NCBI GenBank assembly: GCA_017550765.1
Contig: JAFZOC010000118.1
Location: 1 to 30,880, forward strand
From: Oscillospiraceae bacterium
GTDB taxonomy: Bacteria > Bacillota_A > Clostridia > Oscillospirales > Oscillospiraceae
Reading direction: 5' to 3'
DNA: 30,880 nt
Part shown: one piece after another, positions 10,401-15,142 of the stretch
Numbering within the stretch: the stretch's first letter is position 1
Layout: every line of letters starts with the position of its first letter
Translations under genes and position numbers: made by a program
The notes under the pieces: model-generated
Told to the model about the DNA's origin: nothing
Database searches by the model: none
The model's input: only the letters and a program-made list of their open reading frames with translations

Positions 10401-11107
10401 AGGCGCTCTCCCAGATCTCGGGCCTGGCTGTTTCCAACCTGACGCGGGACGCGGTGGCGCTCTGGAACACGGTGATGAACGGCCGCAAGGACGAGTGGAA
10501 GATCCTCACCTATGAGAACAAAGCCAGGAGGGCCTGGCGAGAACAGGTGCAGGCTACCGGGCTCTCGGCGGTGGAGTATCAGGCGCTGCGGGACGAGATG
10601 GACTTGAATGGAAGCGGCAGCATCTCTCAGGACGAGATGGGCGAGGTGCTGCTTCGGGCGATCGCCGAGGGCCGGGTCACGGAGGCGCAGGCCGACGCGG
10701 TCTGGGACAGCGTCAGCACCGGCAGCAAGAGCTTTGCGGCCTGGCAGAGCGAGCGGGCCGGCAAGGAGCGGAAGGCCGATATGGACGCCGACGGCAACAA
10801 GAGCGTCTCCCAGGCGGAGGCGGCCGCCTGGATCGAGCAGGAGGTCGCCGCCGGCCGGCTGACCGCTGAGGACGTGGAGATGGTCTGGTCGGAGAGCGTG
10901 AAGACTGGGAAGAGCTACAGCCAGTACCGGATGGAGCGGGCGATGGATAGCGACGGGAACGGAAAGGTCAAGCAGGACGAGGCCGGGACCTGGCTTCTGG
11001 AGCAGATCCAGAGCGGAGCCATGACCGAGGAGCAGGCCGCGGAGGCCTGGGATAGGATCGTCACAGGGAAGACCACCTTCGAGGCCTGGAAAGCGAAACA
11101 CAAATAA
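1409..11107 (+). CDS. Giant phage polyvalent protein (3232 aa) with metallopeptidase, nuclease-like insert and EF-hands
   Basis: Start ATG 1409 follows GGAGGCAGG. Seen in order: two copies of DP(I/L)EEMRRRMGIG (residues 8-20, 38-50); basic and Gln-rich helices; a conserved helical block with EGAEEVLSDIL and RDPSFWAQTAYDGLVGA (about 500-550); three low-complexity linkers holding REP-like repeats (about 640-930); coiled coils (about 940-1150); a zinc-peptidase motif HELTH (H1241-H1245) with candidate third ligand E1289 or E1293; a low-GC domain (about 1418-1591) resembling LPD3/barnase-EndoU-RelE-like (BECR) phage nuclease domains; an HFGVTDNVRTAGYLL domain (about 1610-1770); more coiled coil (1775-2165); a region about 2640-2830 with GANLRVMFLQPTSYVRA, resembling LPD38; and three EF-hand loops (D3065, D3126, D3180). 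Known context: large polyvalent proteins are proposed to be co-injected with DNA and to protect or redirect the infection. Peptidase self-processing is inference. Domain names come from memory, not a search. Confidence 0.8.
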   Translation: MARRQTTDPIEEMRRRMGIGSDSSSEPSASDGGKGQTDPLEEMRRRMGIGAYGQDLGGSAKPTTHQSTTRPYPGTSQAAGSTRRRDKDTLRGKSLRDRSSGTEASGQVFPTESDGSLADLLRRGATAFDNAARSGGQTAGQVREDPDWVQELERQRQAQQRQQQTWAELQEAEGWVAALEEAKEGKGPRGVARDAGYNVTYNGKYYKVTDIDSALQLARAQASGMRRTVVEGTDNGAALMAERDRLLAQVQGRGLAADAFKREGETTEDHMADMADGDASIYARLHEIDAQLGLPTQVYGLGDRLASMLQGFGNRTGAAWANAAGMAMDLPAVMSAVGGIGYNYGGKEKIEQPAWMQQAQRQLYDMADRSKERADSYAVLARQDASALGKLAIDAGDAALDMAADAMANVIVPGSGLTMMGVRVFGSASQEARLEGKSSTQQFLKGVTSAAIEILTEKIGGPFEKVYGATALGKFTKELTGKIGSPAMQKALDVLLGALGEGAEEVLSDILNEVADRLDGLVEWDWSFFRDPSFWAQTAYDGLVGAVLGAAGSVVEAGGNEEVDREEVIEHAKQAAIAAVEQSAAKAGGTPATEKPSVTIEGLTAGSGQADAELRSLAMETVRAREAQREQAAVMEATTPSGPLTDPPAGGERGTDGYDSAKGTSQADVAPGQVFWEVQKWFGDQDRATDALSDDEYMALRDAHYEGDRATYADLVRKALKDRYSGRALDTVADRIADEAMARSDDWRLGLKISQQQSIGTAPSVGNAETSPEGGARGAGGHDQSADWSRHDSAAGAGMQAESGGIRRELEGAFRASSLDLYGQAAQILADGYTADLKAADYIAGVRDAYRLAASGMSLEQAREHAENAGALHPTQFEHAWSLGKETRSGRMATTSVSTGLTKTGEESTPPSSAEAAPLAGDSRSPAPATGAEGRAQVQGEAMEKAAPERAAKQVTTALAMLGEQADAAAAAYDGKTDPETYAAAMYKAAGLYVAQGSDLDAAVRAARSGKRADIVGELTDAQIAAAKEIGGKLRAEIKATRKGLAEHFAALRKAADALRQNSRQVGELDEAIRDANKYGADIKEQFDREFDALEELAKADPAAKDTPAYKKARESADRLARQVQQMQELIRQYEQKRREIAADGTAGSEEGTYHLAEEAGKVGKFRYEAVELGKLSEQQRQVLDVSGKLAEALGLEMTVVSAQGDFGGAYMFNGVLYLNIDAGLGLRDFSKAIAAASFSHELTHFIQDYAPEEYGELKDLVAEHLGPEELERLTQQQLKWAPSLSYDEAVDEVVANACQTMLRDSEAAAKIAAEHKSLGEKIRDFFRDMVQKIRATFGQVDTKDAVPVYEAARALEEHFGEMQALWDKALEIAAASRRAELAVKGREKAAPKGGARYQKIGVREDGIEVYETSEETKRLPWKERRRRAISIMSDVYRGKTARFNRNGHIYYARFSSDDLRKNIYGDKKSDDAGRDAKINAGADGDFFDLVENSIYRNSLPESGKATHAHRGVSYWDYFVKTVQIDGRVFDLIANVRRKATGEYVYSLQLNENKNIEAASPDTRPKEGEIDGAPTTSMLSVPQSSAKSKPKLQTWGMAGEATQAWNGVETEAVQHFGVTDNVRTAGYLLQDGRMLDFSGAHWLEGRDPRYIAEWRRKNDIRQVDHEDVGEAFEELGEDAPDDPGLAFMQRGNIRLSPEAPGIELFAGKEPTPAQYAQIREFIRGTANRSFTVDLTGDGRKRAGSLRYDGTVRPARVVNDIRIWYQTGELRDTSRAGFYQTWSQEQTDDTPAEKRGREIARARLQSEQAVLAQTVQELTAVTKKQGVTIEQLRKQMKLTKTQEARTGDARKMARELLRGYSSQASVESVTEGIKSLGDYILQSREIDQQELRQRALEVAEEIVEYSQETLDDDGTGREIAKELRGRKLSIDESYLGDFASQGGYDSFRKGLFGRLTIAKRQSGSAEIREGYASVDQVYHDLQQSYGTAFFPEMTNEADQLMVLADLVRYEPITENLYSMYGQEVVEDLADRICMQLLDGALRPTAPTMADRQHARAEGLRQQILDLKREKALDEKEAGRLYHTVYDLSLALDKAQSRYRSLQASSDARLAQVRKEGRARALEIRAKERLKAVQKIDALKEHQKEKEKRERDRRAESAGVQKYRKAVTQTAAELMDMLATNTDKKHVPEVLKAPLGDFLAGLDFSSRSLLDKEVRTQADEKWHASFLRMLQALSGQREYFAEGTGEVDMGGYLDISEENMAFLRNTAKLIHTAMSEGTQYTVQDMSAEELRDLSSFLKNLKTAIRNMNSFLANARFESVREAAAADIAGMEALGKAKESAESKLSKGLLWKNGTPYYVFKRFGEGGKSIFDGFTRGWAQMASDAKEIIDFTAEAYTDREAREWKKQEHRFALESGEEIRITTCQIMELSQLLGREQALKHIQAGGIRIGDVKTKKGVRSDQTQYHLSEKDIQGLMGLLTPRQKSVAKALQGFMARRGAEWGNEVSMRRFGYQFYTEGEGYYPIKTDSTDRPMADTDARQNSMFRLLDLSSSKPPDPKASNTLVVGDIFDTFADHMSDMAKLHGMGLPILDAIKWFNYKERIDRPDGTYSTRTMQRTMEQAFGKGAGAWFRTLMKDINGVSETADRGADLLVKFMGSYKAAAVGANLRVMFLQPTSYVRAATVIEPKYLAAALAGRGLHKEALQYSGEAKWKSLGYFDTGIAKSMRGQIQHDSSIKDRLVELSMTGAEWGDRLTWGYLWKACKMQARAKNKSLTGEALMAATEELFREVIYSSQVMDSTLTRSELMRSKGGIDKVLTPFMAEPTLSANILMDAAYSYHLDERRYGKAEAWQRNGKKIGKALTVYICSAAASAFVESLIDAIRDDDDEEYGEKVLQAFFGQDIADLMLGKEGAKLSWRSLLDGNLFSDLSVLGKLPYTKDIISRLQGYQSSNIATGSLDTLFKVYDIWKETIQLANGILDKPTKITNYGNMTAWGKIYKTLQALSQISGLAVSNLTRDAVALWNTVMNGRKDEWKILTYENKARRAWREQVQATGLSAVEYQALRDEMDLNGSGSISQDEMGEVLLRAIAEGRVTEAQADAVWDSVSTGSKSFAAWQSERAGKERKADMDADGNKSVSQAEAAAWIEQEVAAGRLTAEDVEMVWSESVKTGKSYSQYRMERAMDSDGNGKVKQDEAGTWLLEQIQSGAMTEEQAAEAWDRIVTGKTTFEAWKAKHK
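3321..3376. repeat. REP-like hairpin repeat, copy B, in frame inside the giant ORF
   Basis: Nested stems are visible: GTCAGG-tcc-CCTGAC, then CCCCC-TGCA-GGGGG, enclosed by CTCCGTC and GGACGGA. It is translated as the low-complexity linker TTPSGPLTDPPAGGERGTDG between two helical blocks. It resembles copy A in the CCCC-TGCA-GGGG core but lacks the second CACG-hairpin. Confidence 0.6.
3712..3786. repeat. REP-like hairpin repeat, copy C, in frame inside the giant ORF
   Basis: A CCCCC-GA-GGGGG stem (about 3719-3731) is followed by CCACG and a perfect 8-bp hairpin GACCAGTC-TGCG-GACTGGTC (3755-3774), then CTCGACATGACAG. The second half matches copy D at 4084-4110 and the flanks of copy E. It is translated as the glycine-rich linker around SPEGGARGAGGHDQSADW. 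Confidence 0.65.
4084..4180. repeat. REP-like hairpin repeat, copy D, in frame inside the giant ORF
   Basis: A perfect 8-bp hairpin GACCAGTG-TGAG-CACTGGTC (4090-4109) is followed by CTCACCAAGACAGG and then a second stem around TCCCCTTGCAGGGGA (about 4159-4173), the same core as copy A. It is translated as the Ser/Pro/Ala-rich linker containing EESTPPSSAEAAPLAGDSRS. Confidence 0.65.
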
Positions 11108-11114
11108 AAAAGAA

Positions 11115-11148
11115 GAGCCCTCGTGCAAGGAGCACGGGGGCTCTTTTT
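11115..11148. terminator. Bidirectional Rho-independent terminator between late and early operons
   Basis: A 12-bp stem GAGCCCTCGTGC (11115-11126) and GCACGGGGGCTC (11132-11143) encloses loop AAGGA. TTTTT (11144-11148) follows on the plus strand and AAAAAAG precedes it, giving a T-run for the minus strand too. It lies eight bases after the giant ORF and abuts the stop of the last leftward gene, so it can stop both convergent transcripts. Confidence 0.9.
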
Positions 11149-11369
11149 CATGGCATGGGACCGGCATCATGGATCTGCCAGAGCATCCGGGCGATCGGGC
11201 AGGAGGCCCAGTCGCTGCGGCACCAGCCGTCCTTGACCTGGCGGACATCCGAGCCGATCAGGAGGCGGATGGTGGTGCCGTGGCGCGGCCCCTCGCAGTA
11301 GACCTCCGCGCCGCCCTCGCCCCGGTAGAAGGGGCAGAGCGCCTGGGAGGAGATGTAGCGTCGCGGCAT
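11148..11369 (-). CDS. Small conserved phage Cys-rich protein
   Basis: This 73-residue protein has spaced cysteines: CPFY near residue 12, YCEG near 24, WCRSDWASC near 49-55, then PIARML. The arrangement (CPFY, CEGP, WC, CPxA) recurs in small proteins at the distal end of Clostridial phage early operons, often near the switch to late genes; I recognise the pattern but know no function. Four cysteines could bind a metal. ATG at 11367-11369 is the first good start, but I see only a weak ribosome site, so translation may depend on the gene before it, whose stop is six bases upstream. The stop codon touches the T-run of the terminator. It is the last gene of the leftward operon. Confidence 0.65.
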   Translation of the reverse strand: MPRRYISSQALCPFYRGEGGAEVYCEGPRHGTTIRLLIGSDVRQVKDGWCRSDWASCPIARMLWQIHDAGPMP

Positions 11370-11375
11370 GGCCGG

Positions 11376-11495
11376 TCACCGGGCGGCGGAGGAGGGCTCC
11401 TGCTGCAGCTCGACCAGCCGCCGGAGGCGCACGATCTCCGCCATGTCCAGCTGGCGGAGCTGCTCCAGCTGGGTCAGTCTTTCGGTCATTTGCAT
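11376..11495 (-). CDS. Very small coiled-coil phage peptide (about 39 aa)
   Basis: The reading frame gives an amphipathic helix, MTERLTQLEQLRQLDMAEIV and onward, ending in SSAAR. Leucines at regular spacing suggest a short coiled coil. AAGGAG (11505-11510, complement) lies 3, 9 or 15 bases before three in-frame ATGs at 11501, 11495 and 11489. I chose the middle one by spacing; the one at 11489 instead overlaps the stop of the preceding micro-ORF as ATGA. Product and role are unknown. Confidence 0.5.
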   Translation of the reverse strand: MQMTERLTQLEQLRQLDMAEIVRLRRLVELQQEPSSAAR

Positions 11496-11563
11496 TTGCA
11501 TCCGCTCCTTTCGTCTTCCTCCGCCGCAAGGACGAAGGCACAGAGAATGAACAGCAGGATCAT
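11486..11563 (-). CDS. Possible micro-ORF, hydrophobic 25-aa peptide
   Basis: ATG 11563 overlaps the TGA of the methyltransferase gene (ATGA) and is preceded by GAGGAGG at good spacing. The peptide MILLFILCAFVLAAEEDERS plus a short Cys/Lys tail has one hydrophobic stretch long enough to enter the membrane, then charged residues. Its own TGA overlaps a downstream ATG. Coupling on both sides and a ribosome site support translation, but at this length chance is possible. Confidence 0.4.
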   Translation of the reverse strand: MILLFILCAFVLAAEEDERSGCKCK

Positions 11564-12213
11564 GGGGCGGCCTCCTCGGGCGGGATGAGCTCCTCGCAGA
11601 TCTCCACGATGTGCTCGCAGAGCCGGGGCGGGATCCGGCCTCTGTCCGGCCCGCGGAGCCTGGTGGTGCCGCCTGCAGCTCCCCGGGGAGACGGCTCATG
11701 GCAGGGGTCCCCGTTGCGGCAGGGCGGGAGGAAGCGCGGGTCGGGGTGGCTCGTCCAGATATCCGTGGGCTTCATGCGCCGGTCCCCGTACTGGCAGTAG
11801 GTCACGGTGTAGCGGGGCAGGCCTTCCATCCAGGGCATGGTGCGCATGCCGCCGCGGGGGTTCTCGATGAACCAGACGCGGGGCGAGAGGGCCAGGATCA
11901 GGCGGAGGACATGCTGGTCGCAGGCGTCGCAGAACTTGGCATAGTCGGAGACGGCCTCCAGCTCGCCGGAGGGGCCCTTGCGCCGATGCCGCGAGATGGC
12001 GGCGATGGAGTAGGTGGCGCAGTCGGGGCTCGCCCAGATCACGTCCGGCCGGCCGAAGCGAGCGAGGATATCGGCGGCGGAGAGCTTGGAGATGTCCGCG
12101 TGGAGCGAAACGGGGAAGCGCTCGTCCCAGTCCACGGTGAAGACCTGATGGCCGCGGGCCTGGAAGGCCTTGCCCACGGAGGAAGTCCCGGCAAAGAGCT
12201 CAAGAACTTTCAT
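11560..12213 (-). CDS. Phage DNA (cytosine-5) methyltransferase
   Basis: At 217 residues this is a short single-domain C5-methyltransferase, smaller than host enzymes (usually over 300). Motif I is LELFAGTSSVG (residues 4-14), which binds S-adenosylmethionine. The catalytic motif IV is ASPDC with C65, where PDC replaces the usual PPC. ENPRGG (117-122) stands for motif VI. The C-terminal RGRIPPRLC resembles motif IX-X. Start ATG 12213 follows AAAGGAGCAG. The target-recognition region is very short. Phage enzymes of this type methylate phage DNA against host restriction; target sequence is not predictable here. It overlaps the previous gene by 14 bases. Confidence 0.85.
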   Translation of the reverse strand: MKVLELFAGTSSVGKAFQARGHQVFTVDWDERFPVSLHADISKLSAADILARFGRPDVIWASPDCATYSIAAISRHRRKGPSGELEAVSDYAKFCDACDQHVLRLILALSPRVWFIENPRGGMRTMPWMEGLPRYTVTYCQYGDRRMKPTDIWTSHPDPRFLPPCRNGDPCHEPSPRGAAGGTTRLRGPDRGRIPPRLCEHIVEICEELIPPEEAAP

Positions 12214-12556
12214 CGGGCTGCTCCTTTCTCTCGCTGTCCTGGCAGAAGTCGGTGTCGCAGGTCTCCACGATATAGGGCTCGTTCAAGCCGCGGTCGCTGT
12301 GCGCGCGGCAGATCCCTAGGCCAGGCTCTCCAAACTCAGAGCGCGGGACTGTCTGCTCCCAGTAGCGGCAGGAGCTGCAGGTCACAACGGCGGCGGGGAT
12401 GTCTGCGATCTCGGCCGCGATATCGCGGAGGTCTGCGCCGAAGGTGTTGGGGCGGGCCTTTTCGACGGCCTCCCGGCCGCCTACGTGCTGCGCATAGATC
12501 GCCGCGATCGCGTCGCGCCGATAGATCAGATCGTTGTCGTTCGGGTCTTCGTTCAT
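12200..12556 (-). CDS. Phage zinc-ribbon-like protein, function unknown
   Basis: This 118-residue protein begins with a DLIYRRDAIAAI segment and an IADIPAA segment. That pair is common in Clostridial phage early proteins of the 'DLIxRxxAI...LPxA' type. A cysteine-rich C-terminal half follows: CSSCRYWE, a single C in GICRAH, then CDTDFC, a plausible zinc site. ATG 12556 follows AAAAAGGAGAGAACG. It starts 19 bases after the PAPS-reductase-like gene and overlaps the methyltransferase start. No enzymatic motif is visible. It could be a DNA- or protein-binding accessory factor; this is inference. Confidence 0.6.
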   Translation of the reverse strand: MNEDPNDNDLIYRRDAIAAIYAQHVGGREAVEKARPNTFGADLRDIAAEIADIPAAVVTCSSCRYWEQTVPRSEFGEPGLGICRAHSDRGLNEPYIVETCDTDFCQDSERKEQPDESS

Positions 12557-12574
12557 CGTTCTCTCCTTTTTGAT

Positions 12575-13717
12575 CTACTCCACGTGGATCGTCTCCAGAG
12601 GGGCCTCGAAGAAGCTGATCTGGTCCACGCAGTCGGTGTCGTACCGGTTCTCCCAGCCGACGCCGATCCAGTCCAGGACCCGGCCCCAGCCGTATCTCTC
12701 GCCGGTCGACCGATCGGTGCAGCAGCGGTACATCCAGAACTCCCACTCCTTGGGGTCCTGCTCCCGGAGCAGGTCGAAGTGGTGGGGCCTGGCGTCCAGG
12801 TGGATCCCGAAGCCGCACATGCTGCAGCCGGTCCGCTGGGCTTTGTTGGTGCGCAGGGTCCCGTCCGGCTCCCGGACGATCTCGCCGTAGATCTCCGGCA
12901 CGTGGACCTTCAGATCCAGGGCCAGCTGCAGCAGATCCTGCCGGGTGAAGTAGTTGAACGGGCAGGATCTCGCCGTTGTCTCGCCCACATAGTTGCAGCC
13001 GTGGGCCCGGAGGGAGTACTGCCGTCTGCCGCCCTCGGACTGCATCAGGCCCAGGAAGGGCCAGATCTCGTGCTCCTGCTGGTAGCGCTGCACCGGCAGC
13101 TCCTTGAGCCAGAAGCAGCACTGATCCGAGACCTTGAAGGGCGCCACCTTGCACTGGAGGTCCGGGCGCATCTCGGCGTAGAGCCCGCCGAAGAGCTCCA
13201 GCCAGGTGTCCGGCAGCTTGAACTTCTCGTTGTGGCCGAAGCCGCCCCAGGCGCCCATGTCGCCGGTCATGTAGGCCCGGATGATGGGGCTCTCGTCCCC
13301 CGGGACCTGGAGTCGCGCGATCTTCGCCGCGGCCATCTTCGAGACCACCGGGAAGCCGTACTCCTGCAGGACCTGGACCTTGCTCTTGAGGGGCTTGATG
13401 GAGATCACGCCCATCTCCCGGTGCACCGCCTGGATGCTCTTGTCCTCCAGGACGGAGACGGAGATCCCCGGCACCCAGTCGCCCAGGACCTTCCGGCACA
13501 GGGCCAGGAGCGTGATGCTGTCCAGGCCCCCTACGCTCACGGCGCAGTTCTTGCCGTTCTCCCAGCAGAAGTCCGACCACTCCCGGATCCGGCGCGTGGC
13601 CATGTTCACCTTGGCCCCGTAGGGCAGGGCGATCCGCTGGGCGTTGGTCTGGATGCGGTAGAGCTTCTCGTCCCGCGTCTCCTTGTGGCCGCCCGGCTGC
13701 CAGACCTTAACGGCCAT
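12575..13717 (-). CDS. Phage PAPS-reductase-like PP-loop protein
   Basis: Length is 380 residues from ATG 13717, which follows GGGAGG with six-base spacing; an upstream ATG at 13768 has no site and lies inside the previous gene. A PP-loop nucleotide-binding motif SVGGLDS is at residues 61-67. A cysteine motif RTGCSMCGFGIHL lies near residue 300, with CC about 30 residues later. This RTGCxxCxFGxHL motif is typical of phage members of the PAPS reductase/DndC-like family; paired cysteines may hold an iron-sulfur cluster or zinc. The family splits an adenylated sulfur or nucleotide substrate. Role in the phage is not known, and DNA or tRNA sulfur modification is one option. It lies two genes before the methyltransferase in the transcript. 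Confidence 0.8.
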   Translation of the reverse strand: MAVKVWQPGGHKETRDEKLYRIQTNAQRIALPYGAKVNMATRRIREWSDFCWENGKNCAVSVGGLDSITLLALCRKVLGDWVPGISVSVLEDKSIQAVHREMGVISIKPLKSKVQVLQEYGFPVVSKMAAAKIARLQVPGDESPIIRAYMTGDMGAWGGFGHNEKFKLPDTWLELFGGLYAEMRPDLQCKVAPFKVSDQCCFWLKELPVQRYQQEHEIWPFLGLMQSEGGRRQYSLRAHGCNYVGETTARSCPFNYFTRQDLLQLALDLKVHVPEIYGEIVREPDGTLRTNKAQRTGCSMCGFGIHLDARPHHFDLLREQDPKEWEFWMYRCCTDRSTGERYGWGRVLDWIGVGWENRYDTDCVDQISFFEAPLETIHVE

Positions 13718-13904
13718 CCTGATCCTCCCTGACGACCTTGTCATCCAGAGCGATATCCACAAGCTCATGCAGAGCTGCGCTCGTCTCAGACGGTCCGCGA
13801 TCGATGAGCGTGTCCTTCACCGCGCGGACGATGCAGACGAAGTCTTTCACGATCTCTACCGGGAAGCCGTCGATCGTGACCTTGTTGTTTTCTGCGTGTA
13901 TCAT
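13707..13904 (-). CDS. Small phage protein (65 aa), unknown
   Basis: Start ATG 13904 follows AGGAGGGCAGG and overlaps the TGA of the Lar-like gene as ATGA. The protein reads MIHAENNKVTIDGFPVEIVK followed by a helix of alternating hydrophobic and charged residues and an acidic C-terminus. The pattern of a short beta hairpin (VTIDGFPVEI) and then two helices is common in small Clostridial phage proteins with no assigned role. It overlaps the PAPS-reductase-like start by 11 bases, so expression is probably coupled. Confidence 0.65.
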   Translation of the reverse strand: MIHAENNKVTIDGFPVEIVKDFVCIVRAVKDTLIDRGPSETSAALHELVDIALDDKVVREDQDGR

Positions 13905-14305
13905 CCTGCCCTCCTGTTCCAGGCCCGGACCGCAGCGAGACGAAGGCGGTCGCGGAAGGTGATGGTGATGCCCCCGTTGCGGAGGTCCACACCGGGGAGC
14001 GCCAGGTCCTCGCTGCGGATCTTGGGGCCGTAGCAGTAGCACTTCTTGCAATAGATCGCGGCGTCATAGCGCCCATAGCGCCGCGCCTGATGGATGGAGA
14101 CATCCAGGTACCGGATCTTCCCGCAGAAGGGGCAGGGGATCAGTTCGGCCGGGTAGTTGTCGGTGCCGGTCTCCCGGGCATCCTCGAAGGAGGCGAGCTT
14201 GGCCAGGACCTCCTGGAAGGCCTCGGGGAAGGGCTTGTCCCGGCGGGTCATCTCATAGATCCCTTCGCCGTTGGGACCGGTGCCGATCCGCTTCACAAGA
14301 CGCAC
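13901..14305 (-). CDS. Lar-like restriction-alleviation family zinc protein
   Basis: At 134 residues it has IPCPFCG (C58, C61) and YCKKCYCYGP (C86, C89), then AVRAWNRRAG at the end. The PCPFCG ... C..C ... AWNRR layout is that of Lar-type zinc-ribbon proteins found in many phages. Lar of the Rac prophage lowers host type I restriction by promoting modification, but most family members are untested. The N-terminal 55 residues are an extra segment with KPFPEAFQEVLAKLASFED. Start is GTG 14305 after GAGGAGG. Having this gene with a methyltransferase in one operon suggests protection of phage DNA, which is inference. Confidence 0.65.
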   Translation of the reverse strand: MRLVKRIGTGPNGEGIYEMTRRDKPFPEAFQEVLAKLASFEDARETGTDNYPAELIPCPFCGKIRYLDVSIHQARRYGRYDAAIYCKKCYCYGPKIRSEDLALPGVDLRNGGITITFRDRLRLAAVRAWNRRAG

Positions 14306-14308
14306 GGC

Positions 14309-14854
14309 TCAGACCTCCTCTCTGAGCTCCTGGAGCCGCTGCTGGGCGGCCTCGAAGCTCAGGAAGACCGTCTCGCCCAGGTCCTCCCAGCGCATGATGG
14401 AAGTAAGGCCGTTGTGCTTGAGGCAAAAGCTGTGGAGCCCGACGACTTCGACAGTCGCGTCCTCAAAGGTGACGCTGTGCTCCCGGTAGTCCGGCGTCAC
14501 GATCCAGACCTCCTGACCGGGACTGAGCTGCCGGCGGTCGATCGGGTCGCAGGTCAGGGGAGCGGGCTCCGGCGACACCTGCATGTGCAGGCGCTGGGCC
14601 AGGCGGAGGACCTTGCGGTCCATCTGGGCCTCCACCTCGTCGCGGATCCCGAAGATCATCATCAGCTGGTCCAGGCAGACCAGAACGTCCGCGGTCTCCT
14701 CGGCGATCTGGCTGCGGACCTCCTTGCCGCGGGAGAACTTGCAGAGCTCCTTGGTGAGCTCACTCATCTCCTCGATGACCATCTGCAGCTGGGCGGGGAT
14801 GCCGAAGGTATCGATCGCCTTGGCATAGACGGGGCTGCGCTCTTCTCTCGTCAT
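14309..14854 (-). CDS. MazG-type nucleotide pyrophosphohydrolase-like protein with C-terminal beta domain
   Basis: Residues about 20-75 form an all-alpha NTP-pyrophosphohydrolase-like helix pair: VIEEMSELTKEL (E28, E29, E32) and AEETADVLVCLDQL (E52, E53, D56), the metal-binding ExxE...ExxD pattern. From about residue 105 a beta-rich domain follows (VWIVTPDYREHSVTFEDATV ... LGETVFLSFEAAQQRLQEL). The DLGxTVFLxxEEAxxxL ending recurs in small Clostridial phage proteins. MazG-type enzymes hydrolyse (d)NTPs to monophosphates. ATG 14854 follows AAGGAGGG. The total of 181 residues is longer than a bare MazG-like domain, so this is a fusion. Substrate is unknown. Confidence 0.7.
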   Translation of the reverse strand: MTREERSPVYAKAIDTFGIPAQLQMVIEEMSELTKELCKFSRGKEVRSQIAEETADVLVCLDQLMMIFGIRDEVEAQMDRKVLRLAQRLHMQVSPEPAPLTCDPIDRRQLSPGQEVWIVTPDYREHSVTFEDATVEVVGLHSFCLKHNGLTSIMRWEDLGETVFLSFEAAQQRLQELREEV

Positions 14855-14857
14855 GGC

Positions 14858-15142
14858 TCAGCCCTCCTTCCGCAGTTCGTCCCGGATCTGTTCATAGGCA
14901 TAGGTCGCTCTCTCGCGGTCATCCGGCGCGTCGCTGACGCAGATGGGGACAGGAGGGAGAGAAGCGTCTGCCGAGAGCCAGGCGTAGACGCGGCGGGTCC
15001 CGCCGATGAAGCCCGTGAGGGCAAAGACGCCGGCGAAGGCCAGGAAGATCGTCTTGAACTCCAGGAGATAGAGGCCCGTCAGGATGAGGGCGATGCACAG
15101 CGCCAGGAGCGCGGTGACGATGGCGGCTTTGATCTTGGTCAT
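14858..15142 (-). CDS. Small membrane protein (94 aa)
   Basis: Two hydrophobic segments, AAIVTALLALCIALILTGLY (about residues 6-25) and TIFLAFAGVFALTGFIGG (about 31-48), predict a helical hairpin in the membrane. A charged soluble tail of about 45 residues follows. ATG 15142 follows AAGGAGG and overlaps the stop of the G39P-like gene. No family is recognised. Its place between replication genes is a common spot for small phage membrane proteins; superinfection exclusion is one possibility but unsupported here. Confidence 0.6.
   Translation of the reverse strand: MTKIKAAIVTALLALCIALILTGLYLLEFKTIFLAFAGVFALTGFIGGTRRVYAWLSADASLPPVPICVSDAPDDRERATYAYEQIRDELRKEG

Noticed and set aside
11560..12213. 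Complete restriction-modification system
   Set aside because: No restriction endonuclease gene is adjacent; the HNH and PD-(D/E)XK genes belong to the recombination group.
12485..13732. A 415-codon plus-strand open frame
   Set aside because: Antisense to the PAPS-reductase-like gene, whose PP-loop and Cys motif are clear; the plus frame is Leu/Val/Gly low complexity.
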